A DNA stretch of 64,000 nt from Eutreptiella sp. 'Long Island Sound 2002' (GCA_964036045.1 OZ038384.1:27199771-27263770), one strand, 5' to 3'. Shown: positions 20,817 to 30,070, numbered from the stretch's first letter. The notes: generated by a model from the sequence alone, not told the origin. Program-made: numbers and translations.

Positions 20817-22500
20817 TTAGGCAAGCCGGCTGCGACGGAGTCTGAAACGCTGTGAGAGGACTTTTGCATAGTTGAGGTCATTAAGTGCCCTCTTGCGGGC
20901 ACGCCGCGACAAATGCCGCATTGTCACGGGCCCTTGCCCACGCATGGAACGCTTGGTAACATCCCACCCCTCTCCACGGAGGTTCTTATCTATGGTGTGG
21001 TTGTCAACCACAACCTGCACACCTAGGCGACCACGCAGGAGGCTTAGGCCCCCACTATTGCCAACATGCGCTTTAGCCTCCGATGGTTGCCTTCCATGGC
21101 AAAGCATGAAAATTTGGAGAGGTTTCTCCACTTCCGGGCAAACAAATAAATGTGGTCAATCCACAGATGTGACCAGAGCAGCTTAGGCCACTGCAACACT
21201 AAGTGGGCCTGGCCCATTCTTATACCCATTCGCGTAGCCTTCCTAACCCCCCCCCCCCCCGGGACACATAATCCGTTTGCCATGCAGACACGCACGTCTT
21301 GGCAAAGTTGTCCCACCACTCCCTACAAACATCACCCCAAAGTCTACCGCCCACCGCTTGTTGTTCATTCCCCCCTCCTCAAGGCATATTGTAATGAGTG
21401 CCTCCCACCGGTGGGTGCGCATGCATTGCACAGCCGCGGCACACTCCAACTTAACCTCTCCCTTCCCATTTGCCTTGTCATTGTTCAACCTCCCCTTTGT
21501 TACCGTCTTCGCTTGAATGCGGGCAACATCTAGAATGGGCTGAAAAAAATAGCGCACAACGACAGCTGCAGACTTGCCCGTTGCTGCCGCCACTTCATCG
21601 TGCATGCCCGAGATACCACATATAGTGACACGCAGCACCCCGTGCAATCCATAGTCTGGAATGAGGCCGTCGGCTGCAATGTGTCGATATGTCGCTCCAA
21701 TTGGGAGCACCACATCCCACCGGCCGTCGATGGTGTCTTCTGAGCCGAAGTTGGCAAAACATTGTGTCCTATTGCACCCGCACACCCTACTCACCGAGGC
21801 TTGGGAAGCCTCGGCTTTCCAATTGTTGCCAGTGGCCATTAAATTTGTGCCTTGCCATCGCCACATAGAAGAGAAAGGGTGTCAAGGTCGGAGCCGCCGG
21901 TATCCTTGAATACTTCCTTTCTTGCGTCCCACAATTGTTGGTTGAAGTCCACTTCCTGGGCGGCCGCGTACAACGTGGCCCACTCCTCGCTGCCCCCTAG
22001 TAGCCACCAGCTAGGAAGTTGATCGGGGCTGCTTGTTCCCCCAGGCGTGCAATGGACGTGTGACGCATCATGGCGTGATGTACCACCCACTGCAATCGCC
22101 ATCCAATGTAGTCTTGCATCGCCGGGCCGTTGGACGCAGAAGGGTTCGACCGGTCCACAACTATACAGGTGCTGCAACCGCTTTGGTGACGGGCAAACGG
22201 CACCATAGAGCTCCACACCCTCGTCCGTCGTGGCAACGAAGCCCTCCGCTACGAGATGTGCGAGCTACTACATTGTGGCCCACACGTCCTCCCTCGGTAC
22301 ACCTTCAAATAGATGAGGAGTGAGGTACTGCGACTAGGTCCTCGATAGATGGGGTGAACGAATGCGCCACACCGCCACGACGGTTTTCTCCTATAGGGAT
22401 GGTGCTGTAGGGTTTGAACCCCCCCCCCCCCCCAGCTACCGGCGTCAACATGATCTGGCCCGTGTCCGGCAGGTGTTCGTGTAGGGTGCACCTAGCTCCG
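20817..22500 (-). pseudogene. Transposase-like protein, C-terminal half (long copy)
   Basis: Blocks from N to C: 22,216-21,839 (MAIAVGGTSRHDASHVHCTP, WWLLGGSEEWATLYAAAQEV, DFNQQLWD); 21,860-21,380 (GRWDVVLPIGATYRHIAADG, LIPDYGLHGVLRVTICGISG, KLECAAAVQCM); 21,319-20,817 (LWSHLWIDHIYLFARKWRNL, FSCFAMEGNHRRLKRM, GGLSLLRGRLGVQVVVDNHT). The order and several residues are conserved in the short copy (38,459-40,060), so this is one protein. Frames switch between blocks, and G/C runs (21,247-21,260; 22,420-22,434) mark likely frameshifts. The terminal FSxFxMEGxHRxLKxxLxNSGG block is charged and conserved and looks like the end of a transposase catalytic region, though I cannot assign catalytic acids. 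Confidence 0.55.
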
Positions 22501-22759
22501 ATGGAAGACGACGTCTTCTAACGACTGGAGTCGGCATGCCTTGTGTTGTCTGGACCTAATATGCGAGAAAATGGCTCCTTCCTTGGCTCCACTGCCACGG
22601 GGCATGAGAATAACACAGCACTGGCAACAAACAGGTGGTAGAACATTGCGCATTGTAGGTCACATCATATTGTGCAGGGTGCAGCCTATGGCAGTTTGCT
22701 GCGGACACGAAGTGCAACTCACAACCATGTGGAAATGCAGGACAAAAATAATCGAATAT

Positions 22760-22865
22760 TGTTCGAAAATCGCGCGAAAATCGCAATTGTCTGAAAGGCT
22801 GAGTTGGAGGTACCGGTGCATGAATCGCGCGAAAATCGCCCGAAGATCGCTCGAATTTCTCGACA
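22760..22865. promoter_or_regulatory. Cluster of TCGCGCGAAAATCGC motifs (E2F-like)
   Basis: Within 105 bases there are four or more TCGCGCGAAAATCG or related copies. Similar clusters occur at 20,450, 20,688-20,730, 24,489-24,518 and 28,065-28,165 in this copy. In the short copy they lie at 38,055, 38,300-38,325, 40,320-40,435 and 40,825-40,905. They lie between coding blocks. TTTSGCGC is the E2F/DP consensus, and TTTTCGCGC satisfies it on either strand. Binding is inferred; transposase binding or splice-related roles are alternatives. Confidence 0.4.
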
Positions 22866-23280
22866 TTGTTCCCAAACGTAATGCAAAAAGGTCGCAATCT
22901 TCGCGACACTGTTCGAGACGGAACACAGAACGGTTACAAGGGCGCTACGGGAAATTGTGGCTGCGACTGCTGCCCGTCCCTCATCCCGCAGGGGGTTTGG
23001 AGATCGAAAAAAAGGTGTGCGCACAACCTTCACCACGGTCTCCGTGGGGTACTTGGAGGCTACAATGTTACAAGCTAACATTGTCTTCCCATAGTCGGGG
23101 ATGACATTTTCCACAGCGAGCCGCCCGCCTGCTTGCTTGCTGCGACAACAACAGTCGCAGTATCGAACCCACCGTAGACACCTGGCCCTTGGCGGCCTGG
23201 GGGTGCTGTTGCCATTCCTGGGCAGCACCGAAGAGGTACTGCAAGGCCTCCACCTCCCCCCCCTCGGTCCCAGCCCCTGC

Positions 23281-23289
23281 TACTGCTAC

Positions 23290-23322
<33 letters not shown>

Positions 23323-23325
23323 ACC
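23281..23325. repeat. CTG-rich trinucleotide repeat
   Basis: Fourteen to fifteen CTG/CTA triplets inside the long transposon copy. They occur next to the coiled coil and may have truncated it by a frame change. Confidence 0.9.
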
Positions 23326-23460
23326 AGCCTCTCTGAGCTGCCTGCCTCCAACTCCTTCACCCGCGCACACAGCTGGTCCCTCTCCATCTCCGCCGTCTTC
23401 GCCACGTCCCGGGGCCGCTGGGCATCCTGCTGGGCATTCTGCAGCTTAACCCTCGGCTAC
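23320..23460 (-). pseudogene. Coiled-coil segment of transposon protein
   Basis: One frame reads VKLQNAQQDAQRPRDVAKTA and then EMERDQLCARVKELEAG, a clear heptad-like charged helix. It runs into a CTG/CAG microsatellite (23,283-23,323) where a stop follows (QQQ then TAG). Upstream, 23,690-23,530 is basic (RFCSNVACKGSKGKRVGRP). This segment is missing from the short copy, which jumps from about 22,985 to 27,805 in equivalent coordinates. Confidence 0.4.
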
Positions 23461-23699
23461 AAAAGTTCCGCTCCGGCACCACTACCCACTATTGCCACTG
23501 GGGCTGGGCCTAGCGCTGCTACAGCCAATCCGCCACTTGGGTCGTGGGGGGGACGGCGGTGACATTGGGGCGAGGCGGGCCCGTCCTCTGGGCCTTGCGG
23601 GCCGCCCCACCCGCTTTCCCTTGGACCCCTTGCAAGCCACGTTGCTGCAAAAGCGGGTGTCGTCGTCGCCGCCCCGCACCACCGCCCCCAACTCCCCTC

Positions 23700-25030
23700 A
23701 GTGCACTCGGGTCTCCCCCTGCGCATGGGAGCACATCATGAGCCATGCATGGTCCATGTGCGCCAAAATGCGATCTCCCCACCCCCTCACCCCGGTGATT
23801 GGCAAAACCCCGTGCCGAACTAACTTTCCCTCAGCCACCCCTTCCTCCCATGAACCACCGCGCCCAATATCCAATGCCCCCTCCCCGCAACCCTTACGCG
23901 TACAGCGCCACGAGCCGCTCCGCCTTCTTCAGCTGCACACCGGACACCATGGTTACAGCACATGGGAATGAAATGCGGAGGCGGGGGGGTTTGCTCCCCG
24001 GCATGCGTCTCCACGTTCACATCCCACGTCGCAGCCGCGAACTTCACCCTCGCCCCATTCTGCACCGGGAGCTCCAACTTCCGGGCGAAGGGGGGATGCA
24101 CACGCAACATCGATATGACGGGGGCATCGGCCAGGTACCTAGTAGCACCCGTCCAGGCATTGGGCACGACTGCGGTCTAGGAAGGTGGCTGGGCAGGGTG
24201 GGCGGGAGAAACATCCCCTAGCACGGCACGACGGAATGTCCTCTTGCGGAAGAAAAATGAACGCGGCCCGCCATGCCACCAGTGGGGCGTGCAGCGCCAT
24301 AGGGCCCCATAGCAGAACCAAATCGCGGCGGCGTACGGCGCAACGCACGGGAGTCGGGCTCCCAACAGCTCCATGTCTCGTATACACAAACAGTGATTGC
24401 GGAAGAGGAAAAAGAATTACAAGATTCATACAAAATCGCAAACGGGAAGCAACGAGCAGATGGATGACATAGTGCGCGCAGAGAAGAACAATCGCGCGAA
24501 AAATCGCGCGATTTTTGTGTTCAACAGCCAGCATTTTGTTTGCATACCTCGCATCTACATGGACATTGAAAAGTCCATCCCGCTTTCTTTGGCTGCTTGG
24601 CGGTCGTGAACGGTGGCACGTCGTTCAGCAGCTGCTATACGCCCGCGTACCGTTCAGGCCGCACATTGCACGTGATCCCCCAGTGCAGCAGGGCATCGCC
24701 GTCCGTCCGCCCGTCCTTCGTGTGCTCGAGCTGGTACGGCCCCCGCCGGAGGACAACTTCCCCGCCACAGACTGGCAAGGCGTGGAGACCCGCCGCGGAG
24801 CGGGTGACGAAGGTCGGGTGGTAGGTGCACATGGGGGGGCCTGCTAGTGCCGGGGGGTCGGGGTGGTTGAAAACACCATCTCCGAGGTTCTCCGCGGCCA
24901 GCCCCAAATGGGCCTCCAACCCCCGCCGAGAAAAAAGCAGTTGGCCATATGTGGGGATCTCTTGTTGCTCAAGCGTCCCCAAAAATTTCTTCGGCAGCGG
25001 GTCAGTGGGGGGGGTCGAGGTGGGTGGCGT
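23700..25030 (-). pseudogene. Decayed middle part of long-copy protein
   Basis: Open pieces on the minus strand include PNAWTGATRYLADAPVISML and WDVNVETHAGEQTP (24,167-23,820), and TYHPTFVTRSAAGLHALPVC (about 24,780-24,840). Composition and strand continue the transposon gene, but no family is recognised and frames are broken. A TCGCGCGAAAAATCGCGCG cluster lies at 24,490-24,515. Confidence 0.3.
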
Positions 25031-25036
25031 TGGGCA

Positions 25037-25540
25037 TCACGTTGGCATGCTTTTTGTCGGGGGTCCACTACGGCAACACGGCCCCTTGCATGTCTTGGCC
25101 CATGGGGTGGGGGGGATGAGGAGACCATGGTGGCGGGCGGTGCTCACCATGATGACGACCTCCCCTTGGTTGAGGAGGACCTCGTCACACCTCTCCACCT
25201 GGTTCTCCCCGAAGGCCGTTCCCGCCGGAATGCTCAGGCGGTACTGGGGGGAGAGGGCCACAAAAGTGGAGAGGTGGCAGTCCGCCTTTGACCGGTCGGA
25301 CGTGGGGAGCATGTGGGGGGCGGTGGAGGTGTCCGTGTGGACCAACTGATCGCCGGACTCCACACCGGACACGATGAGTGAACCGGGGGGCATGGGGTGA
25401 ATGGATGCTAAGGGGTCAGGCATCCTATCCTTTAGCTTCGCTACGAGTTTTTTGAACATGCTACCAGCCAGGGCCTCTGTCTTATACGCTCTACCCTGGT
25501 AGCGCTGGGACAGGGAGGGATCGGCCCTTTGTTGTTCCAC
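25037..25540 (-). CDS. Candidate 2-oxoglutarate/Fe(II) dioxygenase domain, transposon-borne
   Basis: The 167-codon open frame contains GSLIVSGVESGDQLVHTDTS, then STFVALSPQYRLSI, then GEVVIMVSTARHHGLLIPP. This has the layout of a double-stranded beta-helix oxygenase: an HxD motif (H68, D70), a strand with L-x-T-F-V-A-L, a GEVxxM strand and a distal His about 68 residues after the first (H137 or H138). The 2-OG-binding Arg normally found some ten residues after the distal His is not convincing in this frame; a frameshift just after HHG may hide it. Enzymes of this fold hydroxylate DNA bases, RNA or proteins. It lies inside the DNA transposon beside a PHD/SAP gene. The fold call rests on motif spacing, and a non-enzymatic transposase domain remains possible. 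Confidence 0.4.
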   Translation of the reverse strand: MEQQRADPSLSQRYQGRAYKTEALAGSMFKKLVAKLKDRMPDPLASIHPMPPGSLIVSGVESGDQLVHTDTSTAPHMLPTSDRSKADCHLSTFVALSPQYRLSIPAGTAFGENQVERCDEVLLNQGEVVIMVSTARHHGLLIPPTPWAKTCKGPCCRSGPPTKSMPT

Positions 25541-25866
25541 AGCTTTGTTTTAAACACAACATCGAAAAACTGTGGAACTTTAGCCCCCCCCCGGCCCAGA
25601 CTTTCTCCACCCGTTCCCAAGCCACCTTGCAGTCAGCGGAACCGGGGTGGAAGAAAAAAGGTTTGCGCGCGCGGGGGGTAGTTGGAGCCCCTTTCTGAGA
25701 CCCCCCCCCTTCACAGCTCCCGTGACGGAGACCATACCTAAGCCCCCCAGCCCCCTGCCAACGGTGGTGGTACTTATGTCCGGGCATTTCCGGCCACATT
25801 CCATGGCACAAAGAAAAATGGAGGATGTAGTGCCCCACCTGGGCCTCCCGTTGGTACAAACTACTC

Positions 25867-26844
25867 GAATGGAGATGTCAAATCTGACACATCAGAGGAA
25901 TTGGAACTCGAAGCAGACTTGGCATCCGAAGCTCAAGCAGAGGGGCAGTCATAGCTGGAATCGATGCCAGAGTCCGAGCTGGACCTTGAGCTGGAGCTTG
26001 AGTTGGAGCTAGTGGAAGAAAATTGGGCACTGGGGGCCTAATCTGCATCTTGCATGCGAGAATTAGCATCAAAAGAGTGTGATGCACAATGAGGGCAAAA
26101 CCACGAATGATTTGGAATGCCAAGAACAACGGGGACACAACACTTTTGGTGATACCCAACAGTGGCAATGTGCTCACCATCACAAATCAGAATGTCCTTA
26201 TCCTTTGTGGTTTCATCACTCAAACATTTAGCACAAACGATATAAGACTCATCAGAATCAACATCGTTTTGCAAAACTTCCTCCACATGTGTAACATCAG
26301 CATCGTCTAAGGGCAAACCTTTCGCCGTACGAATGATGCCGATGTAGTTGTAAATTCTCTGCACCAACTTTGCCTTTGGCCCACTGCTGCACAACCCTTG
26401 GTCCATAAGGCCCCGCTTTAGGTTGGTGACGGTGCATTGGCCATTAATGCCGAGTGCCCCACGGAGTTGGCGCAAGAGGCGTTCGTCATAAGCCAAAACA
26501 CCAGGGGTGACCTGCCCACAACGTCGCTTCGATGGTGCCTGAGATTTATGAAACTGTCGACCTCTCCGATGTGTGAACCATCCATCTAGCACAATGCGAC
26601 CGTGCATGCAAAACTCCTGTGAGAAAATGTCTGATTGTTCCACCCCAAGATGGGACATGAGACTGGTGATAGGGCGGCCACTGTACATTGCGCCACCGAT
26701 TGCATTTGCCAAAGCGCTCTGAAATCTACGGCGCCGTACTGCGAGCATCTCAGTGGCGGGGAAAGAGGAGTCACTGGGGTGCAACATAGTCTGTTTCAGT
26801 TTGGCTGTTTGTACAGACCCCCCTCCCCTTTTTGGATCCTCCAA
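25867..26844 (-). CDS. SAP plus PHD-finger protein carried in the transposon
   Basis: A 268-codon frame runs from 26,844 to the stop at 26,038. Residues about 137-170 match a SAP DNA-binding helix pair (TVTNLKRGLMDQGL, SGPKAKLVQRI). Residues about 201-254 match a PHD finger: C204-x2-C207, ILICDG with C221, YHQKCC with H232 and C235, SWFCPHC with W248, C250 and C253. The fourth zinc ligand is absent (CDGE where CDxC is usual); H225 could replace it. After the TAG at 26,038 the same frame continues as a Ser-rich acidic tail (SSTSSNSSSSSRSSSDSG) with one more stop, to 25,867. The protein may therefore have been longer and been truncated by a nonsense change. PHD fingers read histone tails; SAP binds A/T-rich DNA or matrix sites. 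The tract is lower in GC than the flanking transposon, suggesting captured cargo. The ATG at 26,844 is the first in frame. Confidence 0.75.
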
Positions 26845-26899
26845 AAAAAAAGGTGTAACACCTGCTGAATATGTGTTTTAATAACATCACGGCTGAGCA

Positions 26900-27070
26900 C
26901 ACTAGGGAACCACCCAATAGGCCATGCCCGTGCCCCTAACTTTCCCCATAGGGACCGGCGGGAGTTGGGTTCGGTTGAGGCTGCATAACCCCTACGCTCT
27001 AGGGCGCCCACATGTGCGCAAAATGGCTACATAACCCGTGCCGTCTCAGGGCCCCTAATTGGGGTAGAAA
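26900..27070. repeat. Minisatellite pieces (GGCTACATAACCC) inside the transposon
   Basis: GGCTGCATAACCCCTACGCT and TGGCTACATAACCCGTGCCG are the unit found in array form at 28,375-28,880 and 29,820-30,070. Their presence just upstream of the SAP/PHD gene supports the idea that this gene entered the element together with neighbouring DNA. Confidence 0.55.
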
Positions 27071-27398
27071 GGAACCCCAAATAAGGGTTCAGCAATAGGT
27101 CTGTCACGGGAGCCCCTTTCCCAAACCCCCCCTCTCCTTCAGGGGGCCTGAACGATCCCCTGCGCGCGCAAACCATTTCCCCCCCTCCCCTGAGGGCGCC
27201 TCAGTTCACCGTATACCCAGGCCCATCAACAAAATCGATGGGCATGGGGGGTGCATGACAGTCGGGGTGGAGGGAGGGGTAAGGGGTTGCATAGGCGGGG
27301 GGGGTCCGGCAAGGGAGCGGTTCGCAAAGGGGGTTCGGGGGTAATTAGGAGGGGGCGGGGGGGTCCGCCAATCCCTGATACTAGCTCCACCCACATAT

Positions 27399-28057
27399 CT
27401 ATTGGAGCGTGGGAAGAGTGATGCCGGGGATGTGGTGGAGGGGGGGCACCTCAGGGTGGGCGGGGAAGATCCCCAAGTCATCCCACCATTGAGCAGTGGC
27501 GGTGTGCCACTGAAAGGGGAAAGAAGAATGGCCCCCCTTTGGATCCTCAGCAGGGAAGTACTCGTTCAGGGCGATCATATCCATGCGCAGGGGGCAGTGG
27601 ACGAGGTTAGTGGTGCAGTAGATGCTACAAACCCCTGATTTCAACTTGCCCGGCCCGTGCATAGACATGACCCCCAAGAGGAAGTCAACCGTTTTGGGGG
27701 CAGGGATAAGGCGGATGGCCCTCAACTCGGGGAGGGCCGGCTGCAACTTTTGCCACACGCCTATGGCCCACCCCTCGTTGCGGAGACTGCACGCTCAGGT
27801 TCCCTCATGTCAATATGGATGAGGGTGGGGGAGGGGTCCAAACCCTTTGCCCACTCCACAACCGCCCCCACCAGCAGCCCCCCCCCCGTGTATGTGGCCT
27901 CCTCCAGCGTGTGCGTTCGGCGAGGGAAGTGGGCGTGGGTGTCGGTAGCTGAATCAGGCAGGCTACCATGTCGCGAGAGCACCATCGCAAGAGAAATCAA
28001 AGCTACACTGGAGGACGAAAGCATGGGAAGGTGCTGAACTTGAAAAACATTGTGCAT
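27399..28057 (-). pseudogene. N-terminal block of the transposon protein (long copy)
   Basis: The 5' frame (28,057-27,761) reads EEATYTGGGLLVGAVVEWAK and GLDPSPTLIHID. The short copy has DEATYTGGLLVGEVVEWAKG at 40,600-40,680, so this is a conserved protein start. It continues in another frame (27,758-27,399) with KTVDFLLGVMSMHGPGKLKS, VCSIYCTTNLVHCPL and MIALNEYFPAEDP, and then a Pro-rich stretch to about 27,210. The frame change near 27,760 indicates a 1-base indel or an intron. Function unknown; it contains no zinc finger or other motif I recognise. Confidence 0.5.
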
Positions 28058-28326
28058 ATACGCACGATCTTCGCGCGATCTTGGCGTGATTTTCGCGCCA
28101 ATGGGAATTACATGCCAATGCTAACGAGACATGCATACGAGACATGCGAATATGCGCGCGAATTTAACAATTTTTGGCGAATCTAAGCGGCGTTCGCAAC
28201 CACTCGAGCTACAATTTGCGTGTTTTTAATTTTCTCTAATTTTTGACGAAGTAAGCACGGCAAACGGGCAAACGGGCACGGAATAACGGGCAAAACGGGC
28301 CGAAAGTCAGCGACGTGCGCATGTTC

Positions 28327-28355
28327 ATTCAAAAGTGCGGTTCGCAAAGGGTACA
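28327..28355 (-). repeat. Right terminal inverted repeat of long copy
   Basis: CATTCAAAAGTGCGGTTCGC followed by AAAGGGTACA. In reverse complement it is TGTACCCTTTGCGAAC, identical to the left end, followed by CGCACTTTTGAATG, which corresponds to the left ACATTTGAATG. Confidence 0.85.
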
Positions 28356-28374
28356 CAGAACTGGCTCCTTAACC

Positions 28375-28880
28375 CCTGCCGTCTTGGGGGCCGAAAAATG
28401 GGCAATGGCTACATAAACCTTGCCTTCTCGGGGAAGGCTATGCTCGGGGCGGGGGGCAAAATCATAATTGGACATTTAATCCCAGCCGTCTCGGGGCTTC
28501 AAAATGGGCAACGCCTACATAACGCCTACCTTCACACGGGTGCCGAATGCTCGGCACGGGGCAGGTGCCGAAGGCTCGGCATGGGGACAGAAATCACAGC
28601 TGGCTTTTTCACCCCTACCTTTTCGGACGTCTCCGACACTCAATGCAAGGGACAAAATGAGAAATGGCTAATTTACCCGTGCCGTCGTGGGGGGCCAAAA
28701 ATGGGCAACAGCTACATAAACCCTGCCTTCTCGGGGGGGCCTAAACACTCAACCCGGGGAACAAAATCAAAAGTGGCCACTTCACCCATGCCCTTTTGGG
28801 GGGGGGGGGGGCAAAGTGGGCAATGGCTACATAACCCTTGCCTTCTCGTTTGTCCCCGTGCCCACTCGTGGGCCCAAATG
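28375..28880. repeat. Tandem, diverged ~110-bp repeat (GGGCAATGGCTACATAACCC)
   Basis: Units contain CCCCTGCCGTCTTGGGGG, AAATGGGCAATGGCTACAT, AACCTTGCCTTCTCGGGG and CAAAATCA.AATTGG. They recur at roughly 28,380, 28,480, 28,600, 28,680 and 28,790. Further units lie at 29,820-30,070. The array starts within 25 bases of the transposon end, so the transposon probably landed at its edge. Confidence 0.7.
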
Positions 28881-28946
28881 GGCAACCCCCCCCCCCGTTC
28901 CGGCGAGAAAAACCCAATGTTCCGGCGCAACGTTCCGGCGAGCCGT

Positions 28947-29012
28947 TTTTTCAGCAAAAGAGGTTCCCGGTGCCCAGGATCTCAGTCCCAGGGCGCAAAC
29001 ACACCTTCCTTT
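28947..29012. repeat. Copy of a repeat also present at 1,024-1,088
   Basis: TTTTTTCAGCAAAAGAGGTT, CCAGGATCTCAGTCCCAGG and CGCAAACACACC correspond to TTTTTCAGCAACACAGCTTC, CCAGGATCTTGGTCCCAAG and CCCAAACACAC at 1,024-1,088. Confidence 0.6.
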
Positions 29013-29124
29013 TGGTTGTTCGGTAGTTGGAGTAATGTGGAAACCCAAAGCATCCCTCAATTTGCAAAAAAAAATTTTCATCTCTCGGTCTCTATATGGT
29101 TCGTGGTCAGCAGTCTGTCAGAAC

Positions 29125-29280
29125 CTGCCACTGGTCCAGTGGATATGCAGTGATCTACAGACCTGCAAGCGTAGGTTCAATCCCCTCTGCCGGGCCACCG
29201 AAGTTTTTTTGCACTTTTTGTCACTTGGCTCTGCCAGCCACCGAAGTTTTTTTGCACTTTTTGTCACTTGGCTCTGATCG
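29125..29280 (+). mobile_element. tRNA-derived SINE with tandem tail
   Basis: A box-like TGGTCCAGTGG (29,132-29,142) and B box GGTTCAATCCC (29,174-29,184) are spaced like a tRNA internal promoter. A T7 run (29,204-29,210) that could end pol III transcription follows. The tail repeats CACCGAAGTTTTTTTGCAC and TTTTTGTCACTTGGCTCTG twice (about 29,197 and 29,237). Acceptor and T stems do not pair properly, so it is not a functional tRNA. Confidence 0.5.
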
Positions 29281-29742
29281 GCATTCAAAGCTGTCCTTTT
29301 TTTTTCCATGCAGAAACAAGTCTGAAAGAAAAGTGGCAACAGGCCGACAAAAGAGGTGAGAGTATGCATCAATGTTTGAAGGCATGCTGTCGCGCTGCCG
29401 GGGATCAAAAACACGTAACTCGTCAAAAAAAGGCAACTGTGTCCGTTTGTATTTCCTAATTATGCTCAGCACCTTCTCTGCGACTTGTGCTTTCTGCTTC
29501 CTTCCGAGTGTAGCGTTGTTGCCGTTCGTTGTAACTGGGGGCCAAACATCATCTTCCCATTTCTGTTGCAATAACAGCTGCTCCTTCAGTTGCAGATCAT
29601 GGAAATCAGTCATGGATGCCCCCTCGGAGCCACAAAAACAACATTTCAACATCTCTTTCAGTGGATGGACGAACAAAAGTGTTACTGGCAAAGTGGACGA
29701 CAACGGTTGACAGTAGCAGCAAGCGTTTTCACTGAAAAACAT
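29221..29742 (-). pseudogene. Unidentified protein segment, possibly transposase-derived
   Basis: The minus-strand frame reads LKCCFCGSEGASMTDFHDLQ, WEDDVWPPVT, VLSIIRKYKRTQLPFFDELR and VFDPRQRDSMPSNIDAYSHL. The clustered Trp/Phe/Asp-Pro pattern (FFxELRxFDPRQ) resembles C-terminal parts of hAT-like or related transposases, but this is impression only. The 3' end runs into the SINE tail, so the last 30 codons are not part of it. Confidence 0.3.
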
Positions 29743-29759
29743 TGAGCCTCACAGAATCA

Positions 29760-30070
29760 CAACGTTCCGGCAAAACGTTCCGGCACGTTCCGGCAATTCC
29801 GGTGACCGGAACGGGGGGGGGGGGGGTTGAATGGGCAATGGCAAGGTAACGCTGTCTTCTCATGGTCCCCAACAATCAGCGCAGGGGACAGAAATTCAAA
29901 TTGGCTACCTAACCCATGTTGTCTCTGGGGCCCATTAATGGGCAATGCCTAGGTAACCCTTGCCTTCTCAGGGGTCCCCGAAGCTCAATGGAGGACAGTG
30001 GCCACCTACCTCTCTCAGAAAATGGGGAAGGGCTACATAACCCTTGCCTTCTCAGGGGCCTTCTCAGGTG
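29760..30070. repeat. ACGTTCCGGC repeats and minisatellite units
   Basis: ACGTTCCGGCAAAACGTTCC and GGCACGTTCCGGCAATTCCGG at 29,760-29,812 match GTTCCGGCGCAACGTTCCGG at about 28,919-28,938. Units of the GGCTACATAACCCTTGCC family follow to 30,070. Confidence 0.6.

Larger units (their letters stand above)
20403..28355 (-). mobile_element. TIR DNA transposon, long copy (7.95 kb) with cargo genes
   Basis: The left end reads TGTACCCTTTGCGAAC and the right end, in reverse complement, the same 16 bases. A second inner block CWTTTGAATG is shared by both ends (left about 20,429, right about 28,327). The element codes on the minus strand: N-terminal block 28,057-27,399, SAP/PHD protein 26,844-26,038, dioxygenase-like block 25,540-25,037, coiled coil at about 23,460-23,320 and transposase blocks 22,500-20,817. 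The copy at 38,004-41,092 shares both ends and the blocks outside about 22,985-27,805. Subterminal and internal gaps hold TTTTCGCGCGA clusters. I could not define a target-site duplication: left flank CTACAGAGG, right flank CAGAACTGG. The superfamily is unassigned. KDZ (Kyakuja/Dileera/Zisupton) elements, which are known to travel with TET/JBP dioxygenases, are one comparison to make. Confidence 0.8.

Noticed and set aside
20594-22323. Plus-strand frames across the transposon
   Set aside because: They are antisense shadows of the conserved minus-strand transposase blocks and are not conserved as proteins between the two copies.
29125-29190. Functional tRNA gene
   Set aside because: A and B boxes are present but acceptor and T stems do not pair; it is better explained as a SINE head.
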